From: Nematostella vectensis
Lineage: Eukaryota > Cnidaria > Anthozoa > Actiniaria > Edwardsiidae
Direction of reading: 5' to 3'
Assembly (NCBI RefSeq): GCF_932526225.1
Contig: NC_064035.1
Location: forward strand, 14,266,566-14,330,565
Length of the DNA stretch: 64,000 nucleotides
The notes beneath the pieces are model-generated. The model saw nothing but the letters and a program-made list of their open reading frames with translations, had not been told where the DNA came from and did not search any database. Shown here piece by piece: positions 38,686 to 50,564 of this stretch; positions within the stretch are counted from its first letter, which is position 1, and every line of letters begins with the position of its first letter. The position numbers and the translations under genes were made by a program.

Positions 38686-40710
38686 GAAGACAGTCGCATG
38701 ACTTCTGTAATCTAAACCCTGTACTTAAGTAACGCTAGCTAATATGTAACCTGAACTCTGCAAACACTTTTAGTTCAAGAATGGGATAAGGATTAGGAAA
38801 TGTTATTCAAAATGATAGAATTGTTCCGGAGTACGGTAAATTTGTTGCGTTTGACCAGATTAAATGTCTTACTCAAGTAGTCGTATGCGCTCTAGTGCAA
38901 ATAGTACAAAAGGGAAAAAGAGAAACGTGGCAGATGTTTTTTTTTTACAAAAAGCCTATCACACAAAAAGATTTACAATAAAATGAGAATGTAACCTACA
39001 ACACGCTCAACTCGCAAATGAAGACATTAATACACAGTATCTTCCTACACGCCACACCCTAAACGCGCAATTATCAACACGCAGCCAACAACCTTCCTCG
39101 GAAACGGCCTTCGAGATAGCAGAACAAGGCGACGTGGGGGGGAGGGGGAGAAGTTTTTGTTCCAGTGTTCCGCCTAGTTCTTGCGCCTTGTTGGGGATCT
39201 TGTAAAGTTGAGAAAACCAAGACTGTGAAACTGGATAGAGTTGATCCCTACCACCCAGAACATTCGCAGCACAGATGAAAATTCGGCCATGAAAATTATC
39301 CTTTTCAAAGGCTGAGGTCGAAAATTCGTTTCTAGAAAAGTTTGCTTTTCTCGAGCTTTTTTTAGTGTGATAGTTACTACATATTCACAGTCGTGATATG
39401 CCTTCGAGCGTGAGTTATTCGCGGATTGAATGTCGGACAACTTTATGCTGAGGGCCGGGAAAAAATGTGCTTGTTTCTCATGAGAAATTTAGTCTAGATA
39501 AAGGGATATTTTGCCCTTTTTTAAAGGCCCAATTGTGATCTATCAATTGTGGTCAACATTTCTGGATATGTGTACGCTTTGCAATCTGACTTCTTACGCC
39601 TTATTTGCTCTGTTTGTATGATTAGTCTTGAATGTTTGGAGTGTATCATTCGAAGTGAACCCTCCGAAAATTTCTGCTACTATAACCACGAAAAATATGA
39701 CAGCATTGAAGAAACAAATGAATGCGCGCAAAAAACTCTTAATGATCACGCAAAGGACAAACGTGTAATCTGTACACGCGGGAGAAGCTAGAAAAAGCAA
39801 GGTCACGAGCTTGCACTTACGAACGAGGCCTCCATTGGGTCGCTATGACCGCGCCTTCAGTTTCACCGTATTAAACGCCAGGTTCCGGTATAAAAGGCTT
39901 CGCTCCGCCCACTGGAACCTGCCCTTTAAGCATCAGGAGACGGTCCAATCTGAAGAGGATTTACGACTCGGTTATATTTCAGGGGCGTAACCATGGAAGG
40001 ACCCAAAGAGCTCGCCCCCTTTCTAGCAGCCAAATATATAGTAAATATATGGCACAGTTTTCAAAATTCAGGAGAAAATGTATTATAAAGGCCTTTTGGG
40101 CCCCCTCTTCTTAGAAATCCTGTCTACACCTTTGTATTTGAGTTGTTTCACTATATAAATGCGCAGCTGGTTGACGGGCGCATAGCCAGGATTTCTTTGA
40201 TTAGTTCAGACTTTGAATTTTAGTATCACAACAGATGTCTGAGAAATCAGGTAGTTCAGTCAAACATAGTATATTTATATGACTTTTTAGGTTTATTCAA
40301 AACTCTGTATATGGTTGTTTAATAGTATGTATGTACTTTTTTTTCTTATTATTTTATATTATTTGTTTATCACGCAGGCAGTATTAAACGAATCTAGGCG
40401 GATCAGGAAATCATTTATATATAAATTATAAGAGCGAATAAGGAAAGTAAGAAAAAACAAACACGTCAACAGAAAAAAAAACGTAGATAGTCATCTTAGC
40501 GAACCATGTTTTGTTGTTCGTCTAGTGATTTTGTTTAAATGAGATTATATTTTCCCGGTATCGATTTTGCCATGAAACCTCCAAATAAAACAAAAAAAGA
40601 ATTGATATGATGAGTGAAATGGCTTTTGCTACGTAACTCAGGGAAAGACTTCAAGAAACAGTAATGTTTGACCGACCGGGTTTGTAAGAGAATCTAGAAT
40701 AAGGTCACTA
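38686..40710. other. Intergenic region between LGR and beta-tubulin
   Basis: Contains the LGR promoter and 5' UTR at its left side and the tubulin 3' region at its right. I saw no conserved protein. Short open frames at 39174-39440 and 39549-39791 have no recognisable domain. AT-rich overall. Confidence 0.45.
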
Positions 40711-42051
40711 CTACTTTGAAAAGACATCATCGGAGCCATCTTGGTCTGTGTGGGCATGGTCGGCCTGTGAAAAAAATAAAAAAAAATAAGTTTGGATCAT
40801 CTATGTTTAGTTGACATTTACAACTGGGGCATTTCATCATTTCATTGAAGAGTGACGATTTTGCTGTTATTTTGGAAAACAATCAAAATCATGCTGTATA
40901 AAAAAAACGTTAACACAAAATATGCGTGGAATGTTTATTGACTTCTGACGAATCAGACGCGAGAATTTAGACACTGAGACTTGTTGAGCAAGGGCGGATA
41001 CAGGGGGGGATTGGGTGGATATTCACCCTCTTGTTTAAGTAAAAAAAATTGAAGGTTTCTTTGTTTGAAAAAAAAACAAAGAACGGAAAGTTATGTCCAT
41101 GTGCTTTCACCTACTTGATTCAGCGTAAAGTATTGTAAGATCTATGGAGTGGCCTACCAAGAACCACTGGATCAGTTATAAGCCGTCTAACCGGGCCATC
41201 ATCCACACCCCAATTTTAAAATCGAAATTTGTTCTGTTTCATAAATTTTCCATACAAAAGCTAACAAGTTGTCAGACCTCTGACATACAAGTCAATAAGA
41301 GCTAACAAGTTGTCAGACCTCTGACATACAAGTCAATAAGAGCTAACAAGTTGTCAGACCTCTGACATACAAGTCAATAAAAGCTAACAAGTTGTCAGAC
41401 CTCTGGCATACAAGTCAATAAGAGCTAACAAGTTCTCAGACCTCTGACATACAAGTCAATAAGAGCTAACAAGTTCTCAGACCTCTGATATACAAGTCAA
41501 TAAGAGCTAACAAGTTGTCAGACCTCTGACATACAAGTCGATAAGAGCTAACAAGTTCTCAGACCTCTGACATACAAGTCAATAAGAGCTAACAAGTTGT
41601 CAGACCTCTGACATACAAGTCAATAAGAGCTAACAAGTTGTCAGACCTCTGACATACAAGTCAATAAGAGCTAACAAGTTCTCAGACCTCTGACATACAA
41701 GTCAATAAGAGCTAACAAGTTCTCAGACCTTTGACATACAAGTCAATAAGAGCTAACAAGTTCTCAGACCTTTGACATACAATTCAATAAGAGCAAACAA
41801 GTTCTCAGACCTCTGACATACAAGTCAATAAGAGCTAACAAGTTCTCAGACCTCTGGCAGCTCCTCGTCAGACACCTCGCCCTCGATGTCCGCTTCCGCC
41901 TCCTGGTACTGCTGATATTCTGCTATTAGATCGTGCATGTTGGACTCGGCCTTGAAATACAAACACATATTAGAGTATTGCAGAGCTGGACTAATGGTCA
42001 TTGGTCATGGGTCGTTGGTCCCGAATTTTCTTATCATTTTTAAATACATTT

Positions 42052-42132
<81 letters not shown>

Positions 42133-45100
42133 GATGGTTGAAGGCTTTCATAGAAAGTGCTCAATACTCGAAAGTAGAGTGGTGTATAGTGTTGGTTTGA
42201 GAAAAATACAAACTACATAGGTTTCCCTACAGGTCTGTTTCGTGGTTGCCCACTCATCAGGGGATTTAATGAGAATATTCCTACCAGATCGCCAACTCCG
42301 CCCCTACCACTACCAACAACAAGACATGCAACTGCCGACAGAAAGACACCTGCCCTCTAGACGGAAACTGCCTACAGACATCTGTTATCTACCAAGCTAC
42401 CGTAACTCGAAAAGACAACAACACCTCGGAAACATACGTCGGGCTCACTGAAAACAGCTTCAAGACCAGGTACAGAAACCACACCGCATCATTCCGACAC
42501 GCCAAACACAGAAACTCCACCGAACTCAGCAAACACGTCTGGACTCTCAAGGATAACATGATTGAGTACTTTATTTCATGGCGCATTCTTTCTTCCCACT
42601 CCGCCTACAACAGTACCACTAAGCGTTGCAACCTCTGCCTCAAGGAAAAGCTGACGATCATCTGCCAACCCAAACTATCAACTCTAAATAAACGCAATGA
42701 ACTCGTGTCCTCGTGCCGCCACAGAAACAAAGCCCTGCTACGAAACAATTAGAACTGTTAATCCCGTCACCGTTAAATTTTCGCGCTATCAATTTTTCAC
42801 ACGTTCCGCCCTGCATATTTATGTAACTCGCTATTGTTCCTCTTGCCGCCTTAGCTAAAACTATCAGTCTATTATTATGTAAATTTCAATGTTAATAGTA
42901 TATATACGATGGTAGGAATATTCTCATTAAATCCCCTGATGAGTGGGCAACCACGAAACAGACCTGTAGGGAAACCTATGTAGTTTGTATTTTTCTCAAA
43001 CCAACACTATATATATATATATATATGCGTGAGTGGAGGCGTTCATATAACAGTGCTTAATACATACATAGGTGTAGAGCGGGATATATCATGGTTTGTA
43101 GGAAAAAAACACGCGAACTACCGTTTCATCTCTACAAGCCTGTTTCGTGGTTGCCCACTCATCAGGAGATGATACATTTTCTCGATATAAATATATAGTT
43201 TCCGTTATATTTTGTCTTCATTTCGTAGGGTATTGTACTGCCTACGATGCTGCTAAGGACTAACTTGGTACTCCCGATACACGCACCTCTGTAAACTCCA
43301 TCTCGTCCATCCCCTCACCAGTGTACCAGTGGAGAAAAGCCTTGCGCCTGAACATAGCTGTGAATTGTTCTCCCACGCGTTTGAACAGCTCTTGGATCGC
43401 TGTATTGTTGCCTACAAATGTCGCCGCCATCTTGAGTCCCTTAGGCGCTATGTCGCACACTGTGGTTTTCACGTTGTTTGGAATCCACTCCACGAAGAAA
43501 GGGCTGTTCTTGTTTTGCGTGTTCAGCATTTGTTCGTCAACCTAAGATTTTATATAATATAAGATTTTGTATAATAAATTTTACCCGCCATTTTCACAGT
43601 TGAATGACAACGGACCAAGCCCTACATCACCCTAAACTTTCCTCCTTTCAATCGCAATCCACCCCTACAAAGTATTTCCTTTAAAGGTTGGTTCTCACTA
43701 GGACGTAAGCGCAAACAGAAGCGAAACACAAGTGTGAATCGGTCAAACATAAGCATAAGCGCAAGAAAATCACGCACAGTTGCGTTATTACGCTTCCGCT
43801 TGCGCTTATGTTCTAGTGAGAATCGGAAAACTACGTGCGTTCCGCTTGCGCTTACGTCCAAGTATGTTGCAGTCGCGCTCTGATTGGTCGAATTGGTGCT
43901 TTTTCAGGGAGCGCACGCGCAGTGAAGGCCATGCAATGACTCAGCACAAAATTATGTGAGGGGAATTCGTGCATCATCCGTGCATTTTATCACTAAGAAA
44001 TATAATTTATTGGGGGAAAACATATCCCTTAAAAAAACTCTAAACACAGTCCAAACAACCACTGAATGATAAAGAGCGTGCTCCACTGATCTGCTCTCCA
44101 ATTCTCTCGAACAAAAACACCTAGGTTTTCATAACGCCACGAAAGCACGCAAATTATATTTTATTTCTTAAGAAATGCTTTTAAAACATTTAAATGTAAA
44201 GCTGGTTTACGAACTGACCTCTCTCATAGACATTTTTCCCCTGAAAATGGCGGCAACAGTAAGGTAGCGCCCATGTCTCGGATCACACGCGGTCATCATA
44301 TTCCGCGCGTCAAACATTTGCTGAGTCAGCTCCTCTACGGACACATTCTGGTATTGTTGGTTCGCTCGACTCGCCAGAGGGGCGAACCCCGGCATGAAAA
44401 AGTGAAGCCTTGGGAATGGAACCATGTTGACTGCAAGTTTACGCAGGTCCCCGTTGAGCTAACGATGGTGTAAATAAAGCATGTTTTCATCAATTATTGA
44501 CTAGTTTATTGTATTTTTTCATGCGCCTGATGGATGGGTCCGTTTAAACTGGTAGATGCATATAATTTATCGTAAATGTGCACTGATTTATTCAAGATGC
44601 ATTACTTTAGAAACATCAAGACTGTTTTCCACAATATGAAGTAAATTATAATGCTTCCGAGCAAAACAAATCGCAATTGCGGTGTTTTTGGGGTCAGGTT
44701 TTGGGGTTTAGGTTCATTGATTCTCAGAACTGTAAATGATACCTGTCCAGGAAAACGTAGGCTTGCTGTAAGACCACACATTGCCATGGAAACCAACTGA
44801 TTCAGATCTGCGTAGTTAGGTTTAGCAAGCTTGAGGGTACGGCAGCAAATGTCGTACAGGGCTTCATTGTCAAACATGAAATCTTCATCGACTACCTCCA
44901 CTAGCTGGTGGACGGAAAGTGTGGCATTGTAAGGCTCTACCACGGTCTCCGATACCTTTGGAAAAAATAGGCAACAACAACTAAATTCCGAGAATAAAAA
45001 AACATCTTGGAGATAAGGCAAGAACAATATCATTGAAAAATTCAATAAAATACCCAAGCATAAGTAAGCCCTCCCGAAAGAACTATCCGAACAGATCTCC

Positions 45101-48100
45101 ATTTCACAAGTCCAGTCTTCTTGATAAAAAACCTATCCTATGGGACGTTGAGCGTGACGGGCCCTATATATTTTCTTCAAACCTTGGGGTAGGGGGGGGG
45201 GGGGGTGGGAAGGGATGCGTGGCACAGAAGGCGCTCAAGATGCTTATCCAATTATCCTATGGGACGTTGATCGTGGTGGGTCCTTGATATTTTGTGCGAA
45301 CCTTAGGGGAGGGCACGACACTGAAGGCGCTCAAGATCCTATCGGGGTACTCCTCACGAATCTTGGACAGAATCAAAGTCCCAAGTCCGGATCCCGTCCC
45401 GCCTCCAAGTGCTTGGATGAGCTGGACACCCTGCATGCAGTCACAGTTCTCTGCCTCCTTGCGCAGGACGTCAAAGATATTGTCAATCAACTCCGCCCCC
45501 TCGCTGTAATGCCCCTTGGCCCAGTTGTTAGCAGCACCACTCTGGCCTAGAGTAAAGATTATATATTTCAATTTTTTCTTGTTTAAAGCATCGTCATCGT
45601 ACCTCTACGTGTCGTTTCACGTAATTATTTAAAAGACCACTTTTTTGACGTTTCATAGAGTTCCTTGCCTATTTTTCATGTCACTTGTAGATAACTTTGC
45701 CATACTTTCCGATAAGCGTACTTTGACAACCAATGGAAAACACCATACTTACTGTTGACGAAGTTGTCCGGTCTGAACATATTTCCGAGTGGTCCACCCC
45801 GGACAGCGTCCATCGTGCCTGGCTCCAGATCAACAAGGATGGACCTTGGGACATAACGCCCACCTGGAGACATCGATATCAATATCAATAACAGACAATG
45901 GCCTTTCTTCCCACACCACGCCTTACTCTTACCCCATAAGAAGCCCTCCCCGTACGCCATAAGCCCTCCCCGTTCCCCATACCAAGCCCTCCCCGTACCC
46001 CATACCACGCCCTCCTCTTACCCCATACCAAGCCCTACCTGTACCCCATACCACACCCTCCTCGTACCCATACCAAGCTCTCCCCGTACGCCCTCCTCGT
46101 ACCACATACCACGCCCTCCTCGTACCCCATACCCAGCCCTCCCCGTAGCCGGTACCCAGCATTCGTCCCCGTACCACTCCCTCCCTCTTTCTCTCACCCC
46201 AAGCTCCCTCTTTCCTCTCCTCCCCAACCTCCCTCTTTCCTCCCTACCCCAACCTCCCTCTTTCCTTTCCCCCCAAACCTCCCTCTTTCCTCTCCTCCCC
46301 AACCTCCCTTTTTTCTCCCACCCCAACCTCCCTCTTTTCTCCCACCCAAACCTCCCTCTTTCCTTTCCTCCCCAACCTCCCTCTATCCTCCCACCCCAAC
46401 CTCCCTCTTTCCTCTCCTTCCCAACCTCCCTCTTTCCTCTCCCCCCAAACCTCCCTCTTTCTTTCCTCCCCAACCTCCCTCTTTCCTTTCCCCCCCAAAC
46501 CTCCCTCTTTCCTTTCCCCCCCAAACCTCCCTCTTTCTTTCCTCCCCAACCTCCCTCTTTCCTCCCACCCCAACCTCTCTTTCCTCCCACCCCAACCTCC
46601 CTCTTTCCTCTCTTCCCCAACCTCCCTCTTTCCTTTCCTCCCCAACCTCCCTCTTTCCTTTCCTCCCCAACCTCCCTCTTTCCTCCCACCCCAATCTCCC
46701 TCTTTCCTCTCCTCCCCAACATCCCTCTTTCCTTTCCTCCCCAACCTCCCTCTTTCCTCCCACCCCAACCTCCCTCTTTCCTTTCCTCCCCAACCTCCCT
46801 CTTTCCTTTCCTCCCCAACCTCCCTCTTTCCTCCCACCCCAACCTCCCTCTTTCCTCCCACCCCAACCTCCCTCTTTCCTCCCACCCCAACCTCCCTCTT
46901 TCCTCCCAACCCAACCTTCCTCTTTCCTCTCCTCCCCAACCTCCCTCTTTCCTCTCCTCCCCAACATCCCTCTTTCCTCTCCTTCCCAACATACCTCTTT
47001 CCTCCCCCCCCCCAACCTCCCTCTTTCCTCTCCTCCATTCCATTCCTCCCTACCCATCTTCCCTTTCTACCACACTCACCATTGCCTTCGTGGAAATAGA
47101 CATCAATCCGGTCAAATCGTCCATGGGTATCCTCGATTAAGGATTTTGCTCCTGTAGGGTCGATGCCGTGTTCCTCTGCTATATCTCGCCAAAACTATCA
47201 TTAAACACAACTGTCAAAAGTTATTTAACCAGCGCTATCGCAAGCGTGACAAGCCACATGACAAGTCACGAAATTGAACCTTTGTTTATCTAACTGGACC
47301 GCGAAACTTCAAGTAACCGGCCGCAAATCAGGCTACTCACACGCGAGACCGCACGCCAAAGAGATAACTTTCAACTCTACCAACACCCACCCACCTAAGC
47401 GAAAAGAATCAACGAAAAGAAATTACTAAAATTACGCACACTCCAATATCATCTAAACAAATAAACATACAAACAAACAAAAAAAAAAAAAACGATGACA
47501 GAACAATGAAATGTCCGTGAGGGTAATTACCGGTATTACGTCTTGCCTTAGGACGAAAAACGGAGACCCTACCAGCCTACTGGGATTATGCTTGGTGTGA
47601 TTCTAGGGCGCCGCGAGGGCGGACACTGAAAGTAGGACGCGCGCTGCACGACCTTATTCCTGATTCCCACCATTTTCTCAAGCCCCCGTAATGCACATCT
47701 ATTTTTTGTCGACCTCCACATTATTTATTGCTATTGATCTGTCGGACTGTCTACGTGCATGTATCGCGCGGAACGTCATCACCCACAAATAACTCGTATA
47801 CGCCGGCCGAGCCTCTTACCATTTTGACACCTTAGTGAGAAAACATTTAGAGAGGTTTAGTTGGAAGAGCATGGTGGATTTGAAATAGCTTCAAATTCAA
47901 AGAGGATTCAGTTTTATGTTTAGTTGTGAGTTGAATTCAAGCAACAGACAAGACTGTAATGAATAATTTATATAATCACAGAAATTTGCATTTCTTTTAT
48001 CCCAGCCATTTCTAAAACGTTTTTTAGATACTGAATAAACTTCAGTATTAAAAAGAAAAATAAACAACTTGTTAAAATCTACAAAGACGAAATGATCTGC

Positions 48101-48353
48101 TCATATATCGAGTATCAATATGCACCCAAACAAAAGTAGTTATACAATTAGAAAGTATGTTTATCGATTTACGTCATTAAAATAACGTTTTACTAAAGCT
48201 GCTAGGCTGGCTGTTCAATATTTTACACCTTGATTGTCGACTTATCCTATTATAACGCTTGGGATTAAAGATTTAGCGGGAGTAATGATCTCTTACCTCG
48301 GTACCTATCTGGTTTCCACATTGTCCAACTTGAATGTTGATGATTTCCCGCAT
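40711..48353 (-). CDS. Beta-tubulin, divergent isotype
   Basis: Subunit of microtubules that binds and hydrolyses GTP. Exons: 48297-48353, 47080-47194, 45753-45863, 45302-45546, 44743-44955, 44219-44458, 43287-43541, 41852-41950 and a possible last exon 40711-40764. The first eight join in frame to 445 codons. It begins with MREI, the autoregulation tetrapeptide of beta-tubulins, then [12 protein letters not shown]. It has the GTP-binding loop [40 protein letters not shown] and the acidic end SDEELPE. After SDEELPE either GTC TGA terminates the chain (stop ending at 41847, 446 residues) or a weak GT donor joins an exon encoding [17 protein letters not shown] (462 residues). The changes GAANN (usually GAGNN) and [10 protein letters not shown] mark it as divergent. 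Some donors are unusual (GTTCGC, GTCAGT, GTGCGT). Confidence 0.9.
41261..41855 (-). repeat. 41-bp minisatellite starting at the tubulin exon 8 end
   Basis: Fifteen copies of a 41-bp unit (AGCTAACAAGTTCTCAGACC, then TCTGACATACAAGTCAATA). On the coding strand each unit repeats CAGAG followed by GTCTGA, the very sequence at the end of the acidic-tail exon, so the stop or splice donor is copied about fourteen more times downstream. Confidence 0.93.
42042..42129. repeat. AT dinucleotide microsatellite
   Basis: About 70 bp of (AT)n next to the left end of the Penelope-like element; a shorter (AT)n run at 43008-43026 lies beyond its right end. Penelope-like elements are often found at such sites. 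Confidence 0.9.
42221..42268 (-). ncRNA. Hammerhead ribozyme, minus-strand copy
   Basis: Read on the minus strand it shows the hammerhead core CTGATGA, a stem II of GTGG/CCAC closed by a GCAA tetraloop, then GAAA. A very short stem III (ACAG/CTGT) follows, with a UA cleavage site before GGG. The CCC just before CTGATGA closes stem I with that GGG. Minimal hammerheads with a short stem III are known in Penelope-like elements. Confidence 0.85.
42290..42752 (+). pseudogene. Penelope-like element GIY-YIG endonuclease remnant
   Basis: One continuous frame ending at TAG (42750-42752). It has the Cys-rich linker [15 protein letters not shown] before the nuclease, then a GIY-YIG-like core (VIYQATVT ... 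[20 protein letters not shown]), a conserved K..W.LK segment, a CNLCLKEK motif and a closing [12 protein letters not shown]. The reverse transcriptase upstream is missing, so this copy cannot retrotranspose by itself. No obvious own start codon. Confidence 0.85.
42931..42975 (+). ncRNA. Hammerhead ribozyme, plus-strand copy
   Basis: ATCCCCTGATGAGTGGGC followed by AACCACGAAACAGACCTGTA contains every conserved core base: CTGATGA, stem II GTGG-GCAA-CCAC, GAAA, and stem III ACAG/CTGT with cleavage expected after the UA. This is the inverse of the copy at 42221-42268, as expected from the element's terminal repeats. Confidence 0.87.
43127..43172 (-). ncRNA. Hammerhead ribozyme, third copy in a related terminal repeat
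   Basis: On the minus strand: ATCTC, CTGATGA, stem II GTGG-GCAA-CCAC, GAAA, stem III ACAG/TTGT (one G-U pair), the cleavage site, then GAGAT. The five-base ATCTC/GAGAT stem I covaries with respect to the other two copies (CCC/GGG), which supports a real folded RNA. It belongs to a second, diverged Penelope-like terminal repeat lying head to tail with the first. Confidence 0.85.
43691..43824. mobile_element. MITE remnant with inverted ends
   Basis: GGTTCTCACTAGGACGTAAG at the left matches the inverse of the right end, CTTATGTTCTAGTGAGAATC, with four mismatches. The interior is rich in AAGCGCAA motifs on both strands. No coding capacity; in a tubulin intron. Confidence 0.7.
45165..45345 (-). 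repeat. Tandem duplication of a tubulin exon end and its donor
   Basis: Two copies of about 110 bp. The right copy contains the true end of the exon at 45302-45546, encoding FSVVPSPK, and its donor. The left copy, at about 45170-45235, retains GGCGCTCAAGAT, TATGGGACGTTGA and a degenerate exon end interrupted by a run of G. The left copy is a non-functional relic inside the intron. Confidence 0.75.
45915..46165. repeat. Minisatellite with CGTACCCCATACC core
   Basis: About ten copies of a 22-26-bp unit CGTACCCCATACCACGCCCT in the tubulin intron between 45863 and 47080, directly next to the pyrimidine array at 46180-47035. Confidence 0.85.
46180..47035. repeat. Pyrimidine-only minisatellite, about 27-bp units
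   Basis: Some 30 copies of AACCTCCCTCTTTCCTTTCC plus CTCCCC. Apart from the AAC of each unit the plus strand is entirely C and T, so the minus (transcribed) strand is purine-rich. It gives long Gly/Lys/Arg/Glu frames with no domain. It ends close to the acceptor-side boundary of the tubulin exon at 47080. Confidence 0.95.
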
Positions 48354-50559
48354 GTCTCTTTGTGTTTCTAGCTGTGCTTGATCTTGTTGTTTTCAACGGT
48401 GCGGCATGGCATGAGGGAAAAGATTTATGCAGCTTGTCAAAAGAGAATTCACTTAGTGAGTGATATCACGAGTGCGTCACTTTCCATGGTTGGCTTGCTA
48501 TTTCTAAGTACTTCAAGCGATCTGAATATTCATTTTTCTTTCTCCGGCGTCGAACCAGTAAACAGAGAACAAAGAACCGGGCGTGTTCACCTGTTACTTT
48601 ATCGCCTTTTAATTGCCGACTCTGGTTCACTTAACTTTATTCACCTTACAAACATCAATAACACCAATCGCTATTGATTAATTGACATAGTATGGTTCAT
48701 CATAAGTATCATTTTAAGGGAGCAATTATTATTCATTAGGGGGAAGGGAAGGGGAGGGCTGCGATAAGTTGGAATTTGTTTCCGGTTCAGAAATTTCGAG
48801 TAGCCTCCCCCAAACTCTTCCCTGCTAAAAGGGACTTCCCTAAGGTTGGCTGTCATTCGTCATTTGACATCACTGAGACATCATTTGACATCACTGAGCT
48901 CCGTAGAGAGAGATCAAAATGCTACAATAGACAGGCCCGTAGCCAGGATTTTGAGCGTGGGGGTTCGTTTACCCATTTAGCGGACTTTTTCTCTTTGGGA
49001 GCTCGCTGTGGTACTAAATTTTCCTTCATAAGAGCGGACCTACCAGTCTAGTGGGTTGGTTCTTCCGAACCCCCCCTGGCTACGGGCCTGATAGAGTTCT
49101 AGAGTGGCCGATAACACACTATTGAAGCTAACATAGCCTTTTTAATAGCTGTTTCTCGAAACAAAATGAAAAATAGCGAGGAATAGATAGGTTTTGAAAT
49201 GATGAACATTTCAAATTCGTTGTTTGTACGCGCGCGTACTATAATGACGCCATTTCAAAAGAGCGCGCGCGCTGTCTTTGAATTTTATTTTTCAATTCAA
49301 ACGAGCGCGCGCTGTGTTTGATTTCTCAAGTGCCATTTTTGCTCTTGTTTTTGTAGAAAATGGACTCCAAACACTTTCCCGAATATTCCTTATAGCTCCT
49401 TGACACTTTTTTGTCTTGTCGTAGTTTGTCGTACGGCTTTACTTTAAGCATGTTTTCTTCCGGTGGTTAACAGATGTCCGCACTAAATAAAGTCTAATTG
49501 TGAATGACGACGACTACTTGCGCGAGAGCTTGCGAAAAAGGGGGCGGAGCGATCCCTTTTATAGCGCACGTTCGTGTTTAAGGGCCTGTGCTCGGTAATT
49601 TTTTTCCTTTAGATTCTTCATTGCTCTCGCCATCTTAGTATCTGTATTGAATAAAAATAACGATATCCAAAAAGGGATGAGCAAAGGGGAGCGAGGGTGA
49701 GCAAAGAATATAGCCTTGACTGAGCAACAGAGAACCGGGTGAGCAAAGAGGAGCAAGGGTGAGGTCAGATGGACTTGACTGGAAAACTGAGAACGTAATG
49801 TAACAAAAACAATGTAACAATGTCACAAACTTTGCAATAAACTGAAATTTCTGTTTTATCAAAGCCTGAGTGAGAAATGTCTTCCCTAGATTTTGGGTGT
49901 ATTTTATTTTTAAAGCGCCATATTTTGTGATCCTGAAAGGAAATCAGAATTGAATTTTAGATCTGGTAACATTTAACGTGATTTTCATTGTAAACAGTTA
50001 ACAATTAAGAGAGACGAACCGTTTGTTACACTATTTAATGGCAAATACTACAATGAAAAAAATCCTTGGGTGCGACAGATTTTATAACATAGTGTGTCAA
50101 GTTTTTCAAATCGCATGTTATACTTTTTTTGGAAGCTTTATTCAGGTTTGTGACCCCACACCCGATGCCTGTACTGTGCCAAGGAAAATATGAACTCTAG
50201 AATCTGAAATGCTCCTAAGAAATTCGAGAAGAGTAGCTTGCGAGAGATTCGATATTTTCTAAAACCTAAGAACACAAACCATCTTAGATTGCGTACATTT
50301 CGATCTAGCTTGCTTTTGTTGTTCTGGGAACAAAAATTACATATATATGCACGTGCGTGACTGGATAAAGAAGAACAAAGGCTAGCAATTCATAGATCCG
50401 ACATGTCAATCAATCATGTCAATCCGGTCAGCGTAGAAAGTGATAGTCCTGTTTTCTTTGACCGGCCACTTTTAGGGTAGAGTTGGGACTCAAATTGCAG
50501 AAAAACACGTAAAATTTCTGCGAAGAAACGAAAAACAAAAAGCAAACAAACCACATATA
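48354..50559. other. Intergenic region upstream of beta-tubulin
   Basis: Contains the tubulin promoter side at the left and a MITE at 48932-49090. No other gene recognised. The sequence at 49230-49320 repeats GAGCGCGCGC tracts with alternating purine-pyrimidine character. Confidence 0.5.
48932..49090. mobile_element. MITE with inverted repeats and 5-bp target duplication
   Basis: A 159-bp element starting CAGGCCCGTAGCCAGGATTT and ending in the near-inverse CCCCCTGGCTACGGGCCTG. The flanks both read ATAGA. No coding capacity. The clean duplication indicates an intact insertion. Confidence 0.88.
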
Positions 50560-50564
50560 TGTTT

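Larger units (their letters stand above)
42188..43010 (+). mobile_element. Penelope-like retroelement, 5'-truncated, with inverted terminal repeats
   Basis: About 100 bp at 42190-42290 is inverted at 42905-43010: the left end reads GTGTTGGTTTGAGAAAAATA and the right end its complement. Both ends contain a hammerhead ribozyme. Between them lies the C-terminal part of a Penelope-like protein with a GIY-YIG-type endonuclease. Opposite-facing terminal repeats with ribozymes are characteristic of Penelope-like elements. It sits in an intron of the tubulin gene, on the opposite strand to it. Confidence 0.85.

Noticed and set aside
41261-41855. Regularly spaced direct repeats resembling a CRISPR array
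   Set aside because: The 41-bp units are contiguous, without unique spacers, and the DNA is animal.
46018-47057. Gly/Lys/Glu/Arg-rich frames of up to 341 codons
   Set aside because: Translation of a pyrimidine minisatellite in a tubulin intron; no domain and all three frames open.
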